Origin: Oryza sativa Japonica Group
Lineage: Eukaryota; Streptophyta; Magnoliopsida; Poales; Poaceae
DNA: 64,000 bases
Reading direction: 5' to 3'
Assembly: GCF_034140825.1 (NCBI RefSeq)
Contig: NC_089035.1
Span: 40,395,001-40,459,000, forward strand
Part shown: in pieces, positions 20,298-32,345 of the stretch
Layout of the letters: every line of letters begins with the position of its first letter
Position numbering within the stretch: the first letter of the stretch is position 1
Position numbers and translations under genes: made by a program
The notes under the pieces: model-generated
Databases searched by the model: none
What the model saw: only the letters and a program-made list of their open reading frames with translations
What the model was told of the DNA's origin: nothing

Positions 20298-22860
20298 TCA
20301 GTTCGGTTTGAAGAATTCTATGAAAGCCATGTATATCTCCAAATGGTTCCCGGTGATCACCGCCGAGACCATGGCCATGACTGCCCTGACGATCCGCCTG
20401 AACGTATCGAGGAACCCGGCCGATTTCCTCCGGTACTTATCCACCTCGAGCACGGGGAAGCTGTTGCATTCCACAATGGCAGTCGAACTACTAGTTGAAG
20501 AAGCAGCGCTTGCTCCAGCAGCAGGCGGCGGCGGCAGCAGCATCTTCGGCTTTTGCACGCCGTAAAGCCTCGACTCGAACTGCGAAACGAGAGCTTTCCG
20601 GACGCAGGCGACGTGCAGCTGGATCATCTTCTCGCTGGAGGCGTAGGCCCATGGGTTGCTGAAGCTCCCCTGATTCCGCTCGTGGCACATGCCGCATTTC
20701 TTGGTGATCTTCCTCTCCAGTTTCAGCTGCACCGTCTCGGTGGTTATCACGCGGGGGAGATCTGCGCAGCAAGGGTGCAGGCTGACCTTCTTGTCCGGGC
20801 AGTAGTACACGTAACCTCGCACCTGCGAGCTTCCTAAAGCATGGTGTAAATTAACGGCGGGAAAGGGTTTTCTACTGGGAAACTATTTTCATCGAGAGGA
20901 TATCCTCTCGTTATTTATATATTACCCAAATAGCTATAAAAAATTGAAAAAATTTGAGAAGATGTATTAACATGTGATATATATATCACTCTACAAATAT
21001 GTAAGTTCAAATTCAACTTCTACACCTCGCAACGAAAAAAACAAATTAAACCATGTAAGTTCAAATTCAACTTCTATATTGAATTTGAACTTGCATGTTT
21101 GTGGAGTGATATATCACATATTAATATATCTTCTCAACTTTTTTATTCTCAATGTATATGGCTAGCACCTTTTAATCTTTATTCTTCTAAAAGATTAAAT
21201 TGAAGGAGTAGTTTTGAGGAAAAAAAATCTACTAATACTATTTTCGTGAATACATATATATTTCATGGAAAGTCATTTTTCTCCTTAAGGCATCGTTTCT
21301 TCGATGCCATCTTAAATAAAAAAATATATCTAATAATATAGATCAAAGGTGGTATGTTATTTCAGAAACATTAAAGTTAAATTCAACCTATATACAAATT
21401 AAGTTGGAATAGAAATAATAAATATGACTGTGAATATGTGAACAATACACTAGCTTGCTAGTTAGTTTCATTATCTTTTTTTCAACTTGTATGAGTCAAA
21501 TTTAAACTTACATGTTTACATAATGATATATATATATATATTACATATTGATTAATGTTGTCAAAAATAATTTATATTGTTTGGATGATATGTAAGAAAC
21601 GAGGGACATCCAAAGAAAAGAAACAACTCCATATGTTTTGGAGGTATTATCGCCGGCTTTTACAATGGATCGGATGACGTCTCTTTTTTTAATATGCATT
21701 TACCTTATTCAAAATATGTACAAATATGTAAAAATACAAGTCATACTTAAGTAACTGTAATCATAAACCAAACCATAATAAAGAAATCATAATTATATAA
21801 AATTTTAATAAGTCAAATGATGAAATCTATGTAAAAAATCAAAACGACGTTCTTTACTAAAAAGTCATAGAGAGTATTAATTTGCAGTCAAGGTCAACCT
21901 TGCCGGAAGGAAGTATTAAGAATGGAGAGAGCGAGGACCTCAGTAGCGCATGCCTCGCCATCCAAGGAAAGAAACATCAACATATGTTTCGGGGGAGTGG
22001 ATTCTGATAACTCGAGGAGATGTCTCATCGTTGTTTGTATGTCACTTAAATAATTATGAAAAAAATTTAAAAAAAAAGAGAAGATATATTAACATGTGAT
22101 ATATCACTCCACGAACATGCAAGTTCAAATTCAATTTCTATATCTAGCAAAGAAAAAAAATAAAATTGACTGTGAATATATGTTAACTAGCTATAATTTA
22201 ATTTTTTTGCGAGATGCATAAGTTGAATTTAAACTTACATGTTTGTAGAGTGGTATATCACATGTTAATATATCTTCTCAATTTTTTTCATAACTATTTA
22301 AGTAACATAAGTAACATATAAACAATGAGGGAACATCCCTCAAGGGATAAAAATAGTTTCTCATGTTTCGGAGGTATTATCACCGGCTTAATTTTATGAT
22401 GGATGACTCCTTTGATTTTTTTTAAATATGCATTTATCTTATTCAAAATTACTTTGGTTTTTAAATATGTATTTATGTTATTCGAAATACGTGCAAATAT
22501 AAATATATACAAGCCAGACTTAAGTATATCTAATCATAAACCTTGCCAGGAGGAATTAGTAATTAAGAATAAGAGAGCGGAGACCTCAGCAGCGCATGCC
22601 TCGCAACGGGCACCAGCTGTACTGACCGACTTGAAGAAGAAGAAGTCGTGCTTGTAGAAGGGAGCTGGCACGCGAGTGTTGAGAGGCTGCAGTGTACAGG
22701 ACCTGTGGTACTGATGGTTGCAGCCCGCAGTGTGGCAAGCGTACCGGAGCTCGAAGCCGAGCTCTTTGCAGCCAGAGCAAATGAAAGGTTCGTCCTTGCG
22801 AACCAAGCACACCTTGTGCTCGTGATGGTTGGTGTCCAAAATTTCGGTGTACCCGGCCAT
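20298..22860 (-). CDS. DC1 (divergent C1) zinc-finger protein, copy A
   Basis: Two exons on the minus strand: 22860-22585 and 20822-20298 (276 + 525 nt, 266 aa), with a GT-AG intron of about 1.76 kb between codons. Exon 1 holds a C1-like finger: HHEHKVCL, CSGCKELGFELRYACH, CNHQYHRSC. The split second finger reads CEACAAE joined to VRGYVYYCPDKKVSLHPCC. A third Cys/His cluster (CGMCHERNQ ... HVACVRKAL) follows, and the C-terminus (AVMAMVSAVITGN) is hydrophobic and may anchor the protein in a membrane. DC1 proteins are a large plant family linked to stress and hormone responses; this one has no assigned function. The intron contains two copies of one MITE family. A minus-strand TATA box lies at 22991-23002. 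Confidence 0.85.
20877..21160. mobile_element. MITE in the DC1-A intron (family X, copy 1)
   Basis: Starts GGGAAACTATTTTCATCGAG and contains the internal inverted pair TGTGATATATATATCACTC / GAGTGATATATCACAT around AAGTTCAAATTCAA. The right end is not sharp. The same family is at 22010-22361 and 29481-29840. Confidence 0.55.
22010..22361. mobile_element. MITE in the DC1-A intron (family X, copy 2)
   Basis: Inverted halves meet near 22190. The inner arms contain AACATGTGATATATCACTCC and its complement, and the right end reads AAAATAGTTTCTC. Fold-back, non-coding. Confidence 0.65.
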
Positions 22861-22990
22861 GCTGAGTATACGTACGTACGTAAACGTACCTCACCACCTC
22901 ACGCTCGCCAAGCTAGATCGATCTTTTGAGTAGCTAGGTAGGTTTCAGTAGCTCATAGCATACCGTGGCTTGGATCGATCTCGCGGTCAC

Positions 22991-23002
22991 TTATATATAT
23001 AG
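22991..23002 (-). promoter_or_regulatory. TATA box of DC1-A
   Basis: On the minus strand, CTATATATATAAG lies about 135 bp upstream of the ATG at 22860. Confidence 0.5.
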
Positions 23003-24887
23003 AAACGTACGAGAGATTAATTAATTAGCTAGCTAGTGGGAGAAACATATAGGTACACAGTATATGTAGTATCTAATAACGTCGCGTACCACGCGGGGTT
23101 TAGAATGTAAGAACCGGCAAGTGAACTTCCAAACTTCCAAGTAAACGAGTACATCGATAGGCATCGATAGGGATAAGGTGTTGATTATTCTTACGAGAAT
23201 GCTCCTTGTCAGTCGCCCATGCACATGCACTACTAGCTACTTGCATATGCGTGAGAGAAGTGCTGCTAATTGACCTTGCATAGTTGGCAACTTTTAAAAG
23301 GGAAAGGGGAATAAGAAGAGAGGGGGGGGGGAGTGAAAAGATTCATACTTCATACTCAAGTATAACATGCCTTAAAGCATGTTATAAGGATATCATATAT
23401 AAAGATGACAAACACACGTGACATGTCTTATAGCGAGGCACGCTACTTTGTAAACTATTCTAACCTAAAAAATAAATATTACCAAACTACATGAAAGATA
23501 AAGATTTAATTTTTTTTTAGAAGTACTCAAGCTCAGATACAAATTAATAAATCAAAACTATATATAAGAATAATATTATAGTTAAAAATAAGTAAAATTG
23601 TATATTGCATACCGATGCAGTTTTAGGCTTATGAATGTGTAATTTTTAGGTGACCTAATTTTCGCAAATTTTTATGCTCTTGGAATCTAGCAATACACAT
23701 TTTTTAAAATGAAATTCATCCCAACATATGCTACAAAGAAGCTATAACCAATTATTACGTAGGTTGTGGCTGGATCGAATGGCTACGAATTAAAAATACC
23801 AACCTTAAGATAAAGATAATAGGTATTGCTAAACTTTAATCTATGTTTGGCGAGAATCTACATAGCCATTCGTTGTTTCTGCTCAATGGCTTATAAGTTG
23901 CATGAAGTCTTTATCTTCTATGAAATCAGTGGTTGATTATTGTGCTAATCGAATTTTGTGTTGTATGAAGTCCTTATCTTCTGTGAAATCAGCGGCTGAT
24001 TATTGTGCTAATCGAATTTTGCTCACATCTGACATCGAACCTAAATAGAACTGGAGTAACATCGGAGAATATCAGTCGTTGACCTAGATATTACCACCTC
24101 CAAAGTCATCAAAGCCGACTAGGCAAGGATACTGCCACAAAGTACACACCACATCCTGCCGCGGTTCCCGTCCGCTAACCACGCTCACGAAGGTCGCCGC
24201 CAAACGCACGACCTCGATCTAAGCATATCAACACTGCTCCATGTGCCATCCACCAAAAAAAAAATCAGAATTGTTGATTAGGCTTGCTTGTTTCAAAGAC
24301 AATTAATAATGTTGAGTTTTAAAGCGTACTCTTAGGATTTATTGGGAATTTTTCATCGTTTTATCACTTAGCTATATCTTTTGGTCCACTAACTAAAGGT
24401 AAGGGTATAAAAGTCTTGCTGTAAATTAACTGCGTTTTTCCATTAGTGGTCACATTTTTTTTTCACTTACGACCCATAACCCTGAAATGCCTGAATGCCC
24501 AACGTTTTGAATGCGTACGTTGTGCCCCATACACACTCCGGTTAGTTGCTACATATGTCTGTGTCAATCAGACTATCAAAGTACCTAGTTTACTTGCGTT
24601 TACTTGACTGGTTCAATGCATATACTACTTTTTTAGACTATTTTTATTATTATTATTTTTAGACTAGTTCAATGCATATACTTGCGGTCATGTCACTTGC
24701 AAGTTGCAACATGTGTCCTGATCCACATAAATGGCGTAGTGCCTAAAACGACAGCTATTAATCTGATCCATGTGCTTGTGCATATTATCTTGCGGCAGCT
24801 ACACCTACAAACTAGATCGATCGACCACGAATTAACAACGCGTTAACTGAATAAAGTCGAATATAAATTTGACATGAGATAAAACTA
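23003..24887. other. AT-rich intergenic DNA between the DC1 genes
   Basis: No gene or clear element. A 60-bp direct duplication containing TGTATGAAGTC / TGCATGAAGTC and TTATCTTCTATGAAATC lies near 23896-24020. A G-run occurs at 23324-23331. Confidence 0.4.
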
Positions 24888-25828
24888 CACTACTAGAAAA
24901 ATGATCTTTGCTGGATCGGCTGTTTTCCACAATAATACCGGTTCCAATAAGAACCGGTAGTCCCGGTTATAAAAATTTTGATCTTTAGTCCCGGTTAGTA
25001 ACACAAACCCCTGTCAGAGGCATGTCAGGAGGCTGAGGTATCAATCGGCACTAAAGTAGTCCCGGTTGATACTACCAACCGGAAGTAAATATTTCTCTCC
25101 ATATCTGATCGGTTAAGTCCCAGATGATATTTCCTCCTCACCAAAATATTTAGATAAGATCATATCCTCCTTCTATCCCTCGTATTTCCTTCCTCCCCTC
25201 CCCTCTCCTCCCCCCTTCCTCCTCTTCCCCTCTCCTCCTCACATCTGGCGGGCAGCGTCGGCGAGCAAGCGGCTAGCGGGTGGTGGGGCAGCACGCGGCG
25301 GCGGCCAGCGGGGCCGCGCACGGGGCGACAGCGTGCCGGCCGTGGTGAGCGGCAGCAGGCGGGAGGCAACGCGCCGGTTCTCCTCTCCGTTTTTTTAATA
25401 ATTTGTGATTAAGAGATGTATAATTTCTTTTATTACAATTTGTGATTTATTGCATGGATCTGATATGTATAATCGATCTATGATGCATTTGATTTGTGTG
25501 TAATTTTTTTTAAGATTTGTGATGTAGTTGATTTGTGTGTAAGTAACTTAGGATTTGTATTTGTGATGTGAATGATTTGGGATGTTACGTTGATTTGGGG
25601 TTTGATTTAGGTATATGCATAGCACACGATTTGGGGATCTGGTGTTTGATTTAGGTATATACATCTCACTCAATTTGGAAGGGAAAAAAAAAAAGAAAAA
25701 TGGACCAACCGGGACTGCCGCTCCCTATCTTACGGCAGTCCTGGGACTCTCTAGTCCCGGATTCGTACGTTATATATAAACAGGTGCTAGTACGTACACT
25801 AAGGAAATTAGATGAGTTTTCTTGTGTG
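24888..25828. mobile_element. Non-autonomous CACTA (En/Spm) element
   Basis: The left end CACTACTAGAAAAATGATC is the classical CACTA terminus. Subterminal repeats of AGTCCCGGTT and AACCGG in both orientations (24940-25090, 25730-25765) are typical of rice CACTA elements. The right end is less clear; TTTTCTTGTGTG near 25828 is a diverged match to the inverted terminus. No transposase is present, and the minus-strand frame at 25160-25369 is an artefact of GC-rich repeats. Confidence 0.65.
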
Positions 25829-25899
25829 GCGCTATCCATATAATTCTTCTATACATTGTCCTCGCAAACTCGCAAGGTAGAAATTCAGTAACTCATTTG

Positions 25900-26712
25900 T
25901 TAGCAGAAACTTAAAAGTTTCCCTGTTATATTTTATTTAAACTAGTTGAATTCCATGTAATTGAGAAATCACACTTAAAATTAAATATTATTACATGACG
26001 TATTTTATTCTAGAAGTATTACTTATGTCATATGAGCCAACGCATATTCTTATATATTTATTATTTAAACTCTAATGGATGAAGTGATGTACATACTTAA
26101 ACTTAACTCAACACCTATGATACTTCTTCTCACCATATACGTTGACCGAATAGTATCAATATTTTTTTTTTCGATTGTGCATCCATATGGTTAGTGCTAT
26201 ATGGAGAAAGGTGTGATTTTTCTCACACAAGCTGAGAAAATAGCCCAACTTGTCTTGAAGCTAAGTCATATTCACACATACTTAAACTCTACTGGATCAA
26301 ATGATGCACTCAAATTTCAAGACCACACTACACACCAATATTAATTATAACTCGTCTCACGATAGACACATCACCCAGAAATTTAATTCCATTGATTTTT
26401 CGATTGCGCGTATGTAGTTGATGCCACACGGAGAAGAGCTTGATTTTTCTCGCATAAGCTGTGAAAATAGCTTAAAGTCTCGAGTCAAGGTCATTTTCAT
26501 GGACATCCAAACTTATACTCTAGTGGATACCCATTACAAATGAGGATTATATTATCACCCATTTGCGATGATGATATCTTTAGTAGGGACACAAATAGTA
26601 CTTTCTCACGATAGATATATATCCCTAAGAAATTTATATTATTTTTTGATTACGCGTACTTAGTTAATACCACGCGTAGAGAGGTGTGATTTTTCTCACA
26701 TAACTCAAGGTA
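25900..26712. repeat. Three diverged repeats of about 235 bp
   Basis: A block of the form TTCGATTGYGC ... GATTTTTCTCRCAYAA recurs at about 26171-26245, 26398-26470 and 26645-26710 (spacings about 228 and 247). The intervening text also repeats: CTCACGATAGA, CTAGTGGAT, AAACTCTA. Origin unknown. Confidence 0.6.
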
Positions 26713-26765
26713 GTGGTCCAACTTGTCTTAAGGCAACATCACACAATCCCCTTCGTTCCATATTA

Positions 26766-28753
26766 CTCCCTCTATTTCACAATATTAGTCATTCTAGCAT
26801 TTCCCACATTCATATCTTCTATTATATTATTAAGACAGCTCGAAAAGAAGGCACCACGTTCACTGTGGGGGCTAGAAATTCTCACATTAATCGGAGAAAA
26901 AGAGAAAATTATACACCGTTGGATTATAATAGATTTAGATTACAACGGTTTAGATTTGCTATAGAAAAAATAAAGAATTATAGAGCTTTGATATAGATTA
27001 AAAAGTCCTGTCCGTTTAGAAAAATCCAATTGGATTACTATACGGTATCAAAAATTCAAGCGGGATACAATACGGTACAGAATTTGTTATGATTCCAAAA
27101 CGCAAGTATATATGCATTGTTACCGCACATATAAAACGCAGATATATGAAGTAGATATACTTGGGCTGCTGCGGCAGAACAAGTGACAAGCAAAGTTGAT
27201 TACCATCGCCCCCAATAGGTAAAGCAAACAAAGCAAAGCTGCAACCAGCATTCCAGACCAGCAATGCATGCAACCCACCCAGAAGCGTCCGGCCACATTG
27301 GCAACTGACAACAAATTATAATCATAATCGTGTAAATTTATTTTAAACGTATTCAGCTCGGAGCTGTATTCACCTCGGAGCATAATTTAGTGTTAATTAA
27401 TGTAGTTAAGCCTAAAATATAAGGCTTATAGGTTATAAGTTTTACACAGACCATCTAAAATTCAAAATGAGATTAATTATATTTATAATAAAATATGAAA
27501 TAAATTTCAAATTGGATTTTCAATACGGAAAAAATATCATTGAAACGAGTCCATGCTCACGAGGCATCGAAGCTTACAAGGTGTCGGTTGTTAAGAAAAG
27601 ACCATCTAAAACACATGACGAGATAAATTAATTAACAGGCCTATAAAGGAGTAGAGTGGTGGCGGTTGGTACGACATATAAAAATTGTTAATAAAACACC
27701 AAATTGAATCCTAATAATGATTAAAAGAAGGGATATCAGGCAGACCGTGAAGTAAACAAGTAAGGCGGTTGCCGGGACTTCTAGAAAGTAAAAAAAACCC
27801 ATTGATAATCATATTTGATTTTTAAAATCTCAATGACAATAAAAAGGAGAAGCAGCGGGCGGGGTGCATAAGAGTATAGTTGCAGAGCTGTCGACGGTTG
27901 ACGGGACTTCTAGAAAATAAAAAATGAATTCCAACGATAGTTATATTCGATTTTTAGAATCACAATGACAATAAAGAGTAGGTGGCGGACGGACTGTACA
28001 GGAGCATAGTGGCATCGTTTGATGGGACTTCTAAAAATTATAAAAAATAAAACTACAAGTTCAATTTTTTAAGGTTCAGAACTTCTAAAAAGTAAAAAAA
28101 AAACAATTATTATCATGTTCGATTTTAAAATCTCAATGACAATAAAGAAGGAAGGCAACGGGCAAGCCGTAGAGGAGTACAATAGCAAAGCCGCTGACGG
28201 TTTGGCGGGACTACTAGAAAGTAAAAAATGAACCCAAACGATAATTATGTTCAATTTTTAAAATCTCAATGACAATAAAGAGAAGAGACAGTGGACATGT
28301 CACACAGGAGTATAATGGTAACGTTTGACGGAACATCTAGAAATTATAAAAATGAAACCCAATGTGACAATAAACTCTAAAAACTATAAAATCCAATTTT
28401 TAAAGGTTCCAAGAAGAATGAATAGAAATATTGGTAGATCGAGCAAGCAAATAAAGAAGTAGATGACATAAGGGGTAGCAACTGGTGTGACTTTTAAAAA
28501 CTATATAATTAGAAACACGAGGATGATAAGGTTTGATCTTTCAAAATCTTAAGACAATGAGATAGCTATTTAATAAATTTTAAGTAAAATCATACTAAAA
28601 AAATATATGATTTTGTTTGGGTACTAGCCGCGCAATTGCGCGGGCCACCCAGCTAGTTGATGTTAATGAATCTAGACATATATATTTATCTAGATTCATT
28701 ACCACTAATATAAATGTGGAAAATGTTAGACTTACATTGTGAAATGGAGGAAG
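26766..28753. mobile_element. Stowaway MITE split by a Helitron
   Basis: The left arm (26766-26814, starting CTCCCTCTATTTCACAAT) and right arm (28657-28753, ending ATTGTGAAATGGAGGAAG) form one 146-bp Stowaway element flanked by TA on both sides. The interruption is the Helitron at 26815-28656. The unsplit relative at 45478-45592 shows what the empty centre looks like. Confidence 0.85.
26815..28656 (+). mobile_element. Non-autonomous Helitron
   Basis: The 5' end is TCTTCTATTATATTATTAAG (TC start, rice-type). The 3' end is CTAG preceded 12-26 bp upstream by a perfect palindrome CGCGCAATTGCGCG. It is inserted between A (26814) and T (28657) without target duplication. It contains no Rep/helicase gene. 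Internally, a unit with AAATCTCAATGACAATAAAG recurs four times between about 27826 and 28279, each time near GGGACTTCTAGAAA. Confidence 0.88.
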
Positions 28754-28755
28754 TA

Positions 28756-29167
28756 TAAGATATTTTGAGTTTATTCTGAGTTAAACTTCTTTAAGTACAT
28801 AAGGTTTATAAAAAAAAATCGAAATCTACAACATAAAATTAGTTTCATCACCACCATTGAATTTTTTACAGCCTATTTGTTTTTTTTAAGAAATGTCGTT
28901 GCTACATTCATTCTATAAATTAAGTTGATCAACTTTAAAAAGTGCGACTTAAAACAAACCAAAAGGCCAGGTCTTATATAGTATATAAAGAGGGGATCAC
29001 GGAGTAGCATGATAGCAGCATGCTCTACGTTCTTGCTCTCCAAGTATAACGCTTGCTTTTAGAGTTCCCAATCCGATTATATTGTTGCATATATGTGATG
29101 CATATGCACCTGCACGTAGATATCATAGCTAGCCGGCCGCTTCACTTGATTTCATTGTTTTTGCGAG
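28756..29167 (+). promoter_or_regulatory. Promoter and leader of DC1-B
   Basis: A TATA box (GTATATAAAGAGG) lies at 28981-28993, about 180 bp upstream of the ATG. The rest is AT-rich with no other gene. Confidence 0.6.
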
Positions 29168-30739
29168 ATGACGGGGCACAGTAAGCTTCGAGCTCCCGAG
29201 CACCACGACCATGAGCTCACACTGACGGCCGGGAAGGAGTCATTCCGGTGCGATGGCTGCAAGGAGCACGGGTACCACATGAGATACGTGTGCAAGCTGG
29301 GAGGGTGTCGCGCGGGGTTCCATCTCCACGAGGCGTGCGCGCAGCACAGGTTCGGGGATTCTTACCAGGATCCCTTCAAGCGTTACAGCCTCGTGTTCCA
29401 TAAATCTCTTCCCAGGTACAGTGCAGGACGACGTTCGCTGCGATGGATGCGGAGGCAACGTAAGTCACCTCTTTCTAGATTATATCTCGTGCGATATCCC
29501 CTCGTTAATTGCATGTCACTCAAATAATTATGAAAAAATAATCTGAAAAGATATATTAACATGTGGTACATCACTCCACAAATATGCAAGTTCAAATTCA
29601 ATTTCTATATCTCGCAACGAAAAAAACAAATTTAACTGTGAATATACGTTAACTAGTTATAGTTTAATTTGGTTTTCCGTTGCGAGATGTAGAAGTTGAA
29701 TTTAAACTTGCATGTTTGTGGAGTGATAGACCACGTGTTAATACATATTCTCAGATTTTTTTTTTCACATTTTTCATAAACATTTGAGTGACATGCACAA
29801 AACGAGAGGATATCCCCTTAAGAAATTAAAATAGTTTCCCATTATATCTCTCCTTCTCTTGATCATGTTTCTTGTCATCGATCGATGTTTTCTTATTTTT
29901 CATCTACTACCTTAATTAGCTTCGTCCAAATAAAAACTTTTGAAACACGGATGTTGTCGATCGTGTCTTAGTTGGTTTTAGGTGTTTCTTTTTTCTCAAT
30001 ACCTACATGCAATTCTCGAAATATACGATACTTGGCATGTTTTTTTTTTTGAGAGGGGCATGTTGTTTTATATATGTATGATTCGGAAGATCTTCCGTCC
30101 CCAAATATAAAAGATTTTGGCTACATCGCAGAAAACTCTAAGCTAGTATACGTACGTGTAATCAGTTGTGCACGCTTGCAGGTGAATGGTTATGCGTACG
30201 TGCGGGACATCGGAAGGTTGCGCACCCTGCTCAAACGCGGCAGGGTCCTGCACCCCTGCTGCGCGGCGCTGCCGAAGGTGATCGAAGCCGAGGGCAGCGT
30301 GACGAAGCTGCGGCTCACGCGGAAGCTCAGGTCGCCGTGCTGCAAGTGCAGGCACGTCAAGCTCGGCGACAGGAGGCACACCTGGGGGTACGTCTCCGAC
30401 GGCGGCGGCGGCGCCGGTGTCGTCCAGATCCATGTCGCCTGCGCCAACGACCTCTTCCGCGAGGAGTACGAGGGCGCGCGCCTGCAGCAGCAGCAGCGCA
30501 CAAGGGTGGAAAGGCTCAAGGCGCGTCTGGTGAATATGCTGAGAGGAGCGGCGACCGGCGGCGGCGGCGGCGTCATGATCCTCCCTCAGCTGCCGACCGG
30601 CGTGCCGGAGGAGTCGTCGCCGTCGCCGTGGACGATGGACAGCCCGGTCGTGAAAGCGTTGCTGTGGACCATCTGCACCGTTGGTGCTGTCATCACCGGT
30701 AACCCCGTCGGTATTTCTAATTTCTTTTTAACCTTGTAG
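29168..30739 (+). pseudogene. DC1 zinc-finger gene, copy B, with a frameshift
   Basis: Exon 1 is 29168-29459 and exon 2 is 30182-30739, the same two-exon plan as copy A. Exon 1 encodes a good finger (HHDHELTL, CDGCKEHGYHMRYVC, GFHLHEAC). After FHKSLP near 29415 the frame shifts by one base: the conserved VRCDGCGGN that precedes the splice site is read only in another frame. Exon 2 continues correctly: VNGYAYVRD, LHPCCAALP, CCKCRHVKLGD, HVACANDL, and a hydrophobic C-terminus (ALLWTICTVGAVITGN) like copy A. One inserted base (or two lost) explains it; a sequencing error is possible. Splicing cannot rescue it: joining at the GT near 29416 gives an immediate stop. TATA box and intron position are conserved. 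Confidence 0.75.
29481..29840. mobile_element. MITE in the DC1-B intron (family X, copy 3)
   Basis: Fold-back element. The left arm (GCGATATCCCCTCGTTAATTG) is complementary to the right arm (AACGAGAGGATATCCCC, ending AAAATAGTTTCCC), with the centre near 29660. Same family as in the DC1-A intron. Confidence 0.7.
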
Positions 30740-31000
30740 GAACAAGGACGCATGTGTTGTACAAGAATTCGATCACCACTGATCTAGCAATTGGTTAAGT
30801 CGTTAAGATCAAAATACGGCGACCTCAAAACATGTACGTACTTATGTGTTCTGGTTTGTAAAAAGAGAAAATTGTTGACTATACATTTGCCCAATTTCAA
30901 TTTCAGTTTCATATATGTGTATTTTTTGTACAGAAACTTTGTTAGCCATATATGCCCAATTTCAGTTCCACATTACCATATATATATCCAGCATGTGAGT
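30740..31000. other. 3' flank of DC1-B
   Basis: AT-rich, no gene seen; presumed 3' UTR and spacer up to the LINE tail. Confidence 0.3.
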
Positions 31001-31830
31001 TTTTTTTTTTAGAAAAAGGTCCAAGGACCCGGCTTCTATTGAAAACCATCACGGGCCACGAGTCTGCTGGGGATGCCAGCTTGACAGAGGTTCAGCACAA
31101 AAGCAGAAAAAAAAAAAACATTAATGGGCCACACCCCGGCTTGATAGGGATTGCAAGTATCAATGAACCAAACAGAAACAACTCCAGGCTAACTCCAACC
31201 AAAAACTCTCATGAAACTAGCTCTAAACATCACCTAACGAGGACAGCTAAATAGAAAATCAGGTTCAGAAGGACACAGTGTTAACCAATCCCAGTTCTTG
31301 AGCGTAGGCCTGATCTCGTCTCCCTAAGGTGGGTCATCAGCATCTCCAGACTTTGTTTCTGATCAGGGTGAAGCAGAGGTTTCAACTGCAGCATAAGGGA
31401 AATGATTTGAAAAGGAATGTTTAGAGGATAGTAAACGATTTTTTCTCTAAAAATCATTGCATTTCTTGTCAACCAAAGTGACCAGGCAGTTGCAGCAATT
31501 AAACACATCTTAACAGATTTGCTCTTAGCAATTGAGTTCATCTCTACCAGTAAAAAAATGTCATCAAAACTCCTGGCAGTCTGCCCCCAACTCATGGCAT
31601 CTCTCCAGGCACACCAAACAAAAAAAAAAACAATGGGGCAATCAAAGATAATATGGTTAATTGATTCAATTTCCCCACACAGTTGACAAAACAGGTGAGG
31701 TTTTCCAGTAAAGGAGATGCTTTTTTTCTCCTATGAGGTAGTTCTATGAAACTAACTGGTTTCATGCATGGTAGGAGATAGATCCATCTCACAGCATGCC
31801 ACATAGAATTACTAGGGTTTACTAAACATT
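31001..31830 (-). mobile_element. LINE 3' fragment (zf-RVT region and tail)
   Basis: On the minus strand, frames at 31804-31592 and 31595-31281 encode the C-terminal part of a plant L1-type reverse transcriptase. They contain WHAVRWIYLL, then AATAWSLWLTRNAMIFREK, which is characteristic of the zinc-binding (zf-RVT) tail region. They are offset by frameshifts, so it is dead. A T10 run at 31001-31010 is the poly-A tail on the minus strand and marks the 3' end. The 5' truncation point is near 31830. Confidence 0.7.
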
Positions 31831-32044
31831 TGAAATCATGAATGGGTTAAGAAATTTACGAAAAAAAACACGTTATTTCTTAAGGTTTTTTTCGGTTAAT
31901 CTCAAGGTGATCGATCTTCGAGGGTGATTCATTCCACACCTTGATTCCGAGGGAGATTTGTTCTACATCCACTAAGGTGCATGGAATTAATCCCATCAAT
32001 CCCCTTCAATCCATCCTCCTGTATTAATCGAATAAGGCATTAAT
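31831..32044. other. Spacer between two LINE fragments
   Basis: No feature recognised; contains short imperfect repeats of TTCGAGGG/TTCCGAGGG. Confidence 0.3.
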
Positions 32045-32345
32045 GGGAGGGAAAGTATTTTAACAGCCACATGTAACGCCCCTCATAATTTAAAGTACAT
32101 GCAAACTTAGCCAAATTATGTGCATCTACATTTAGATCCCAACTTTCATGACAAAATTCTGCTTTAACAAATTGACGTCTTCTTATATTGGTGTCATTAA
32201 GGACTGCCAAGTATCTGCATTTTGATCTTGTAGCAATACTCGAAATAACTTTCATGACAATCTGAATCTATACAGACCTTCAGGACGTTGCAGTCCATGG
32301 CGATGGCAGGTCCTTCATTGCAAGCAAGAGCTTCTAATGTAGTTG
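32045..32345 (-). mobile_element. LINE RNase H-like fragment
   Basis: Minus-strand translation of 32345-32190 gives EALACNEGPAIAMDCNVLKV followed by CIDSDC. This is the signature of the RNase H-like domain (RVT_3) at the end of plant LINEs. The second part (32150-32055: DLNVDAHNLAKFACTL) is its C-terminus in a shifted frame. It lies upstream of the zf-RVT fragment in the same orientation, the reverse of the order in an intact LINE, so it comes from a separate insertion. Confidence 0.65.

Noticed and set aside
25160-25369. Arg/Pro-rich frame within the CACTA element
   Set aside because: GC-rich non-coding filler; no transposase motif.
31001-32345. One single intact LINE
   Set aside because: The zf-RVT and RNase H-like parts are in reversed order and frameshifted, so they are separate dead fragments.
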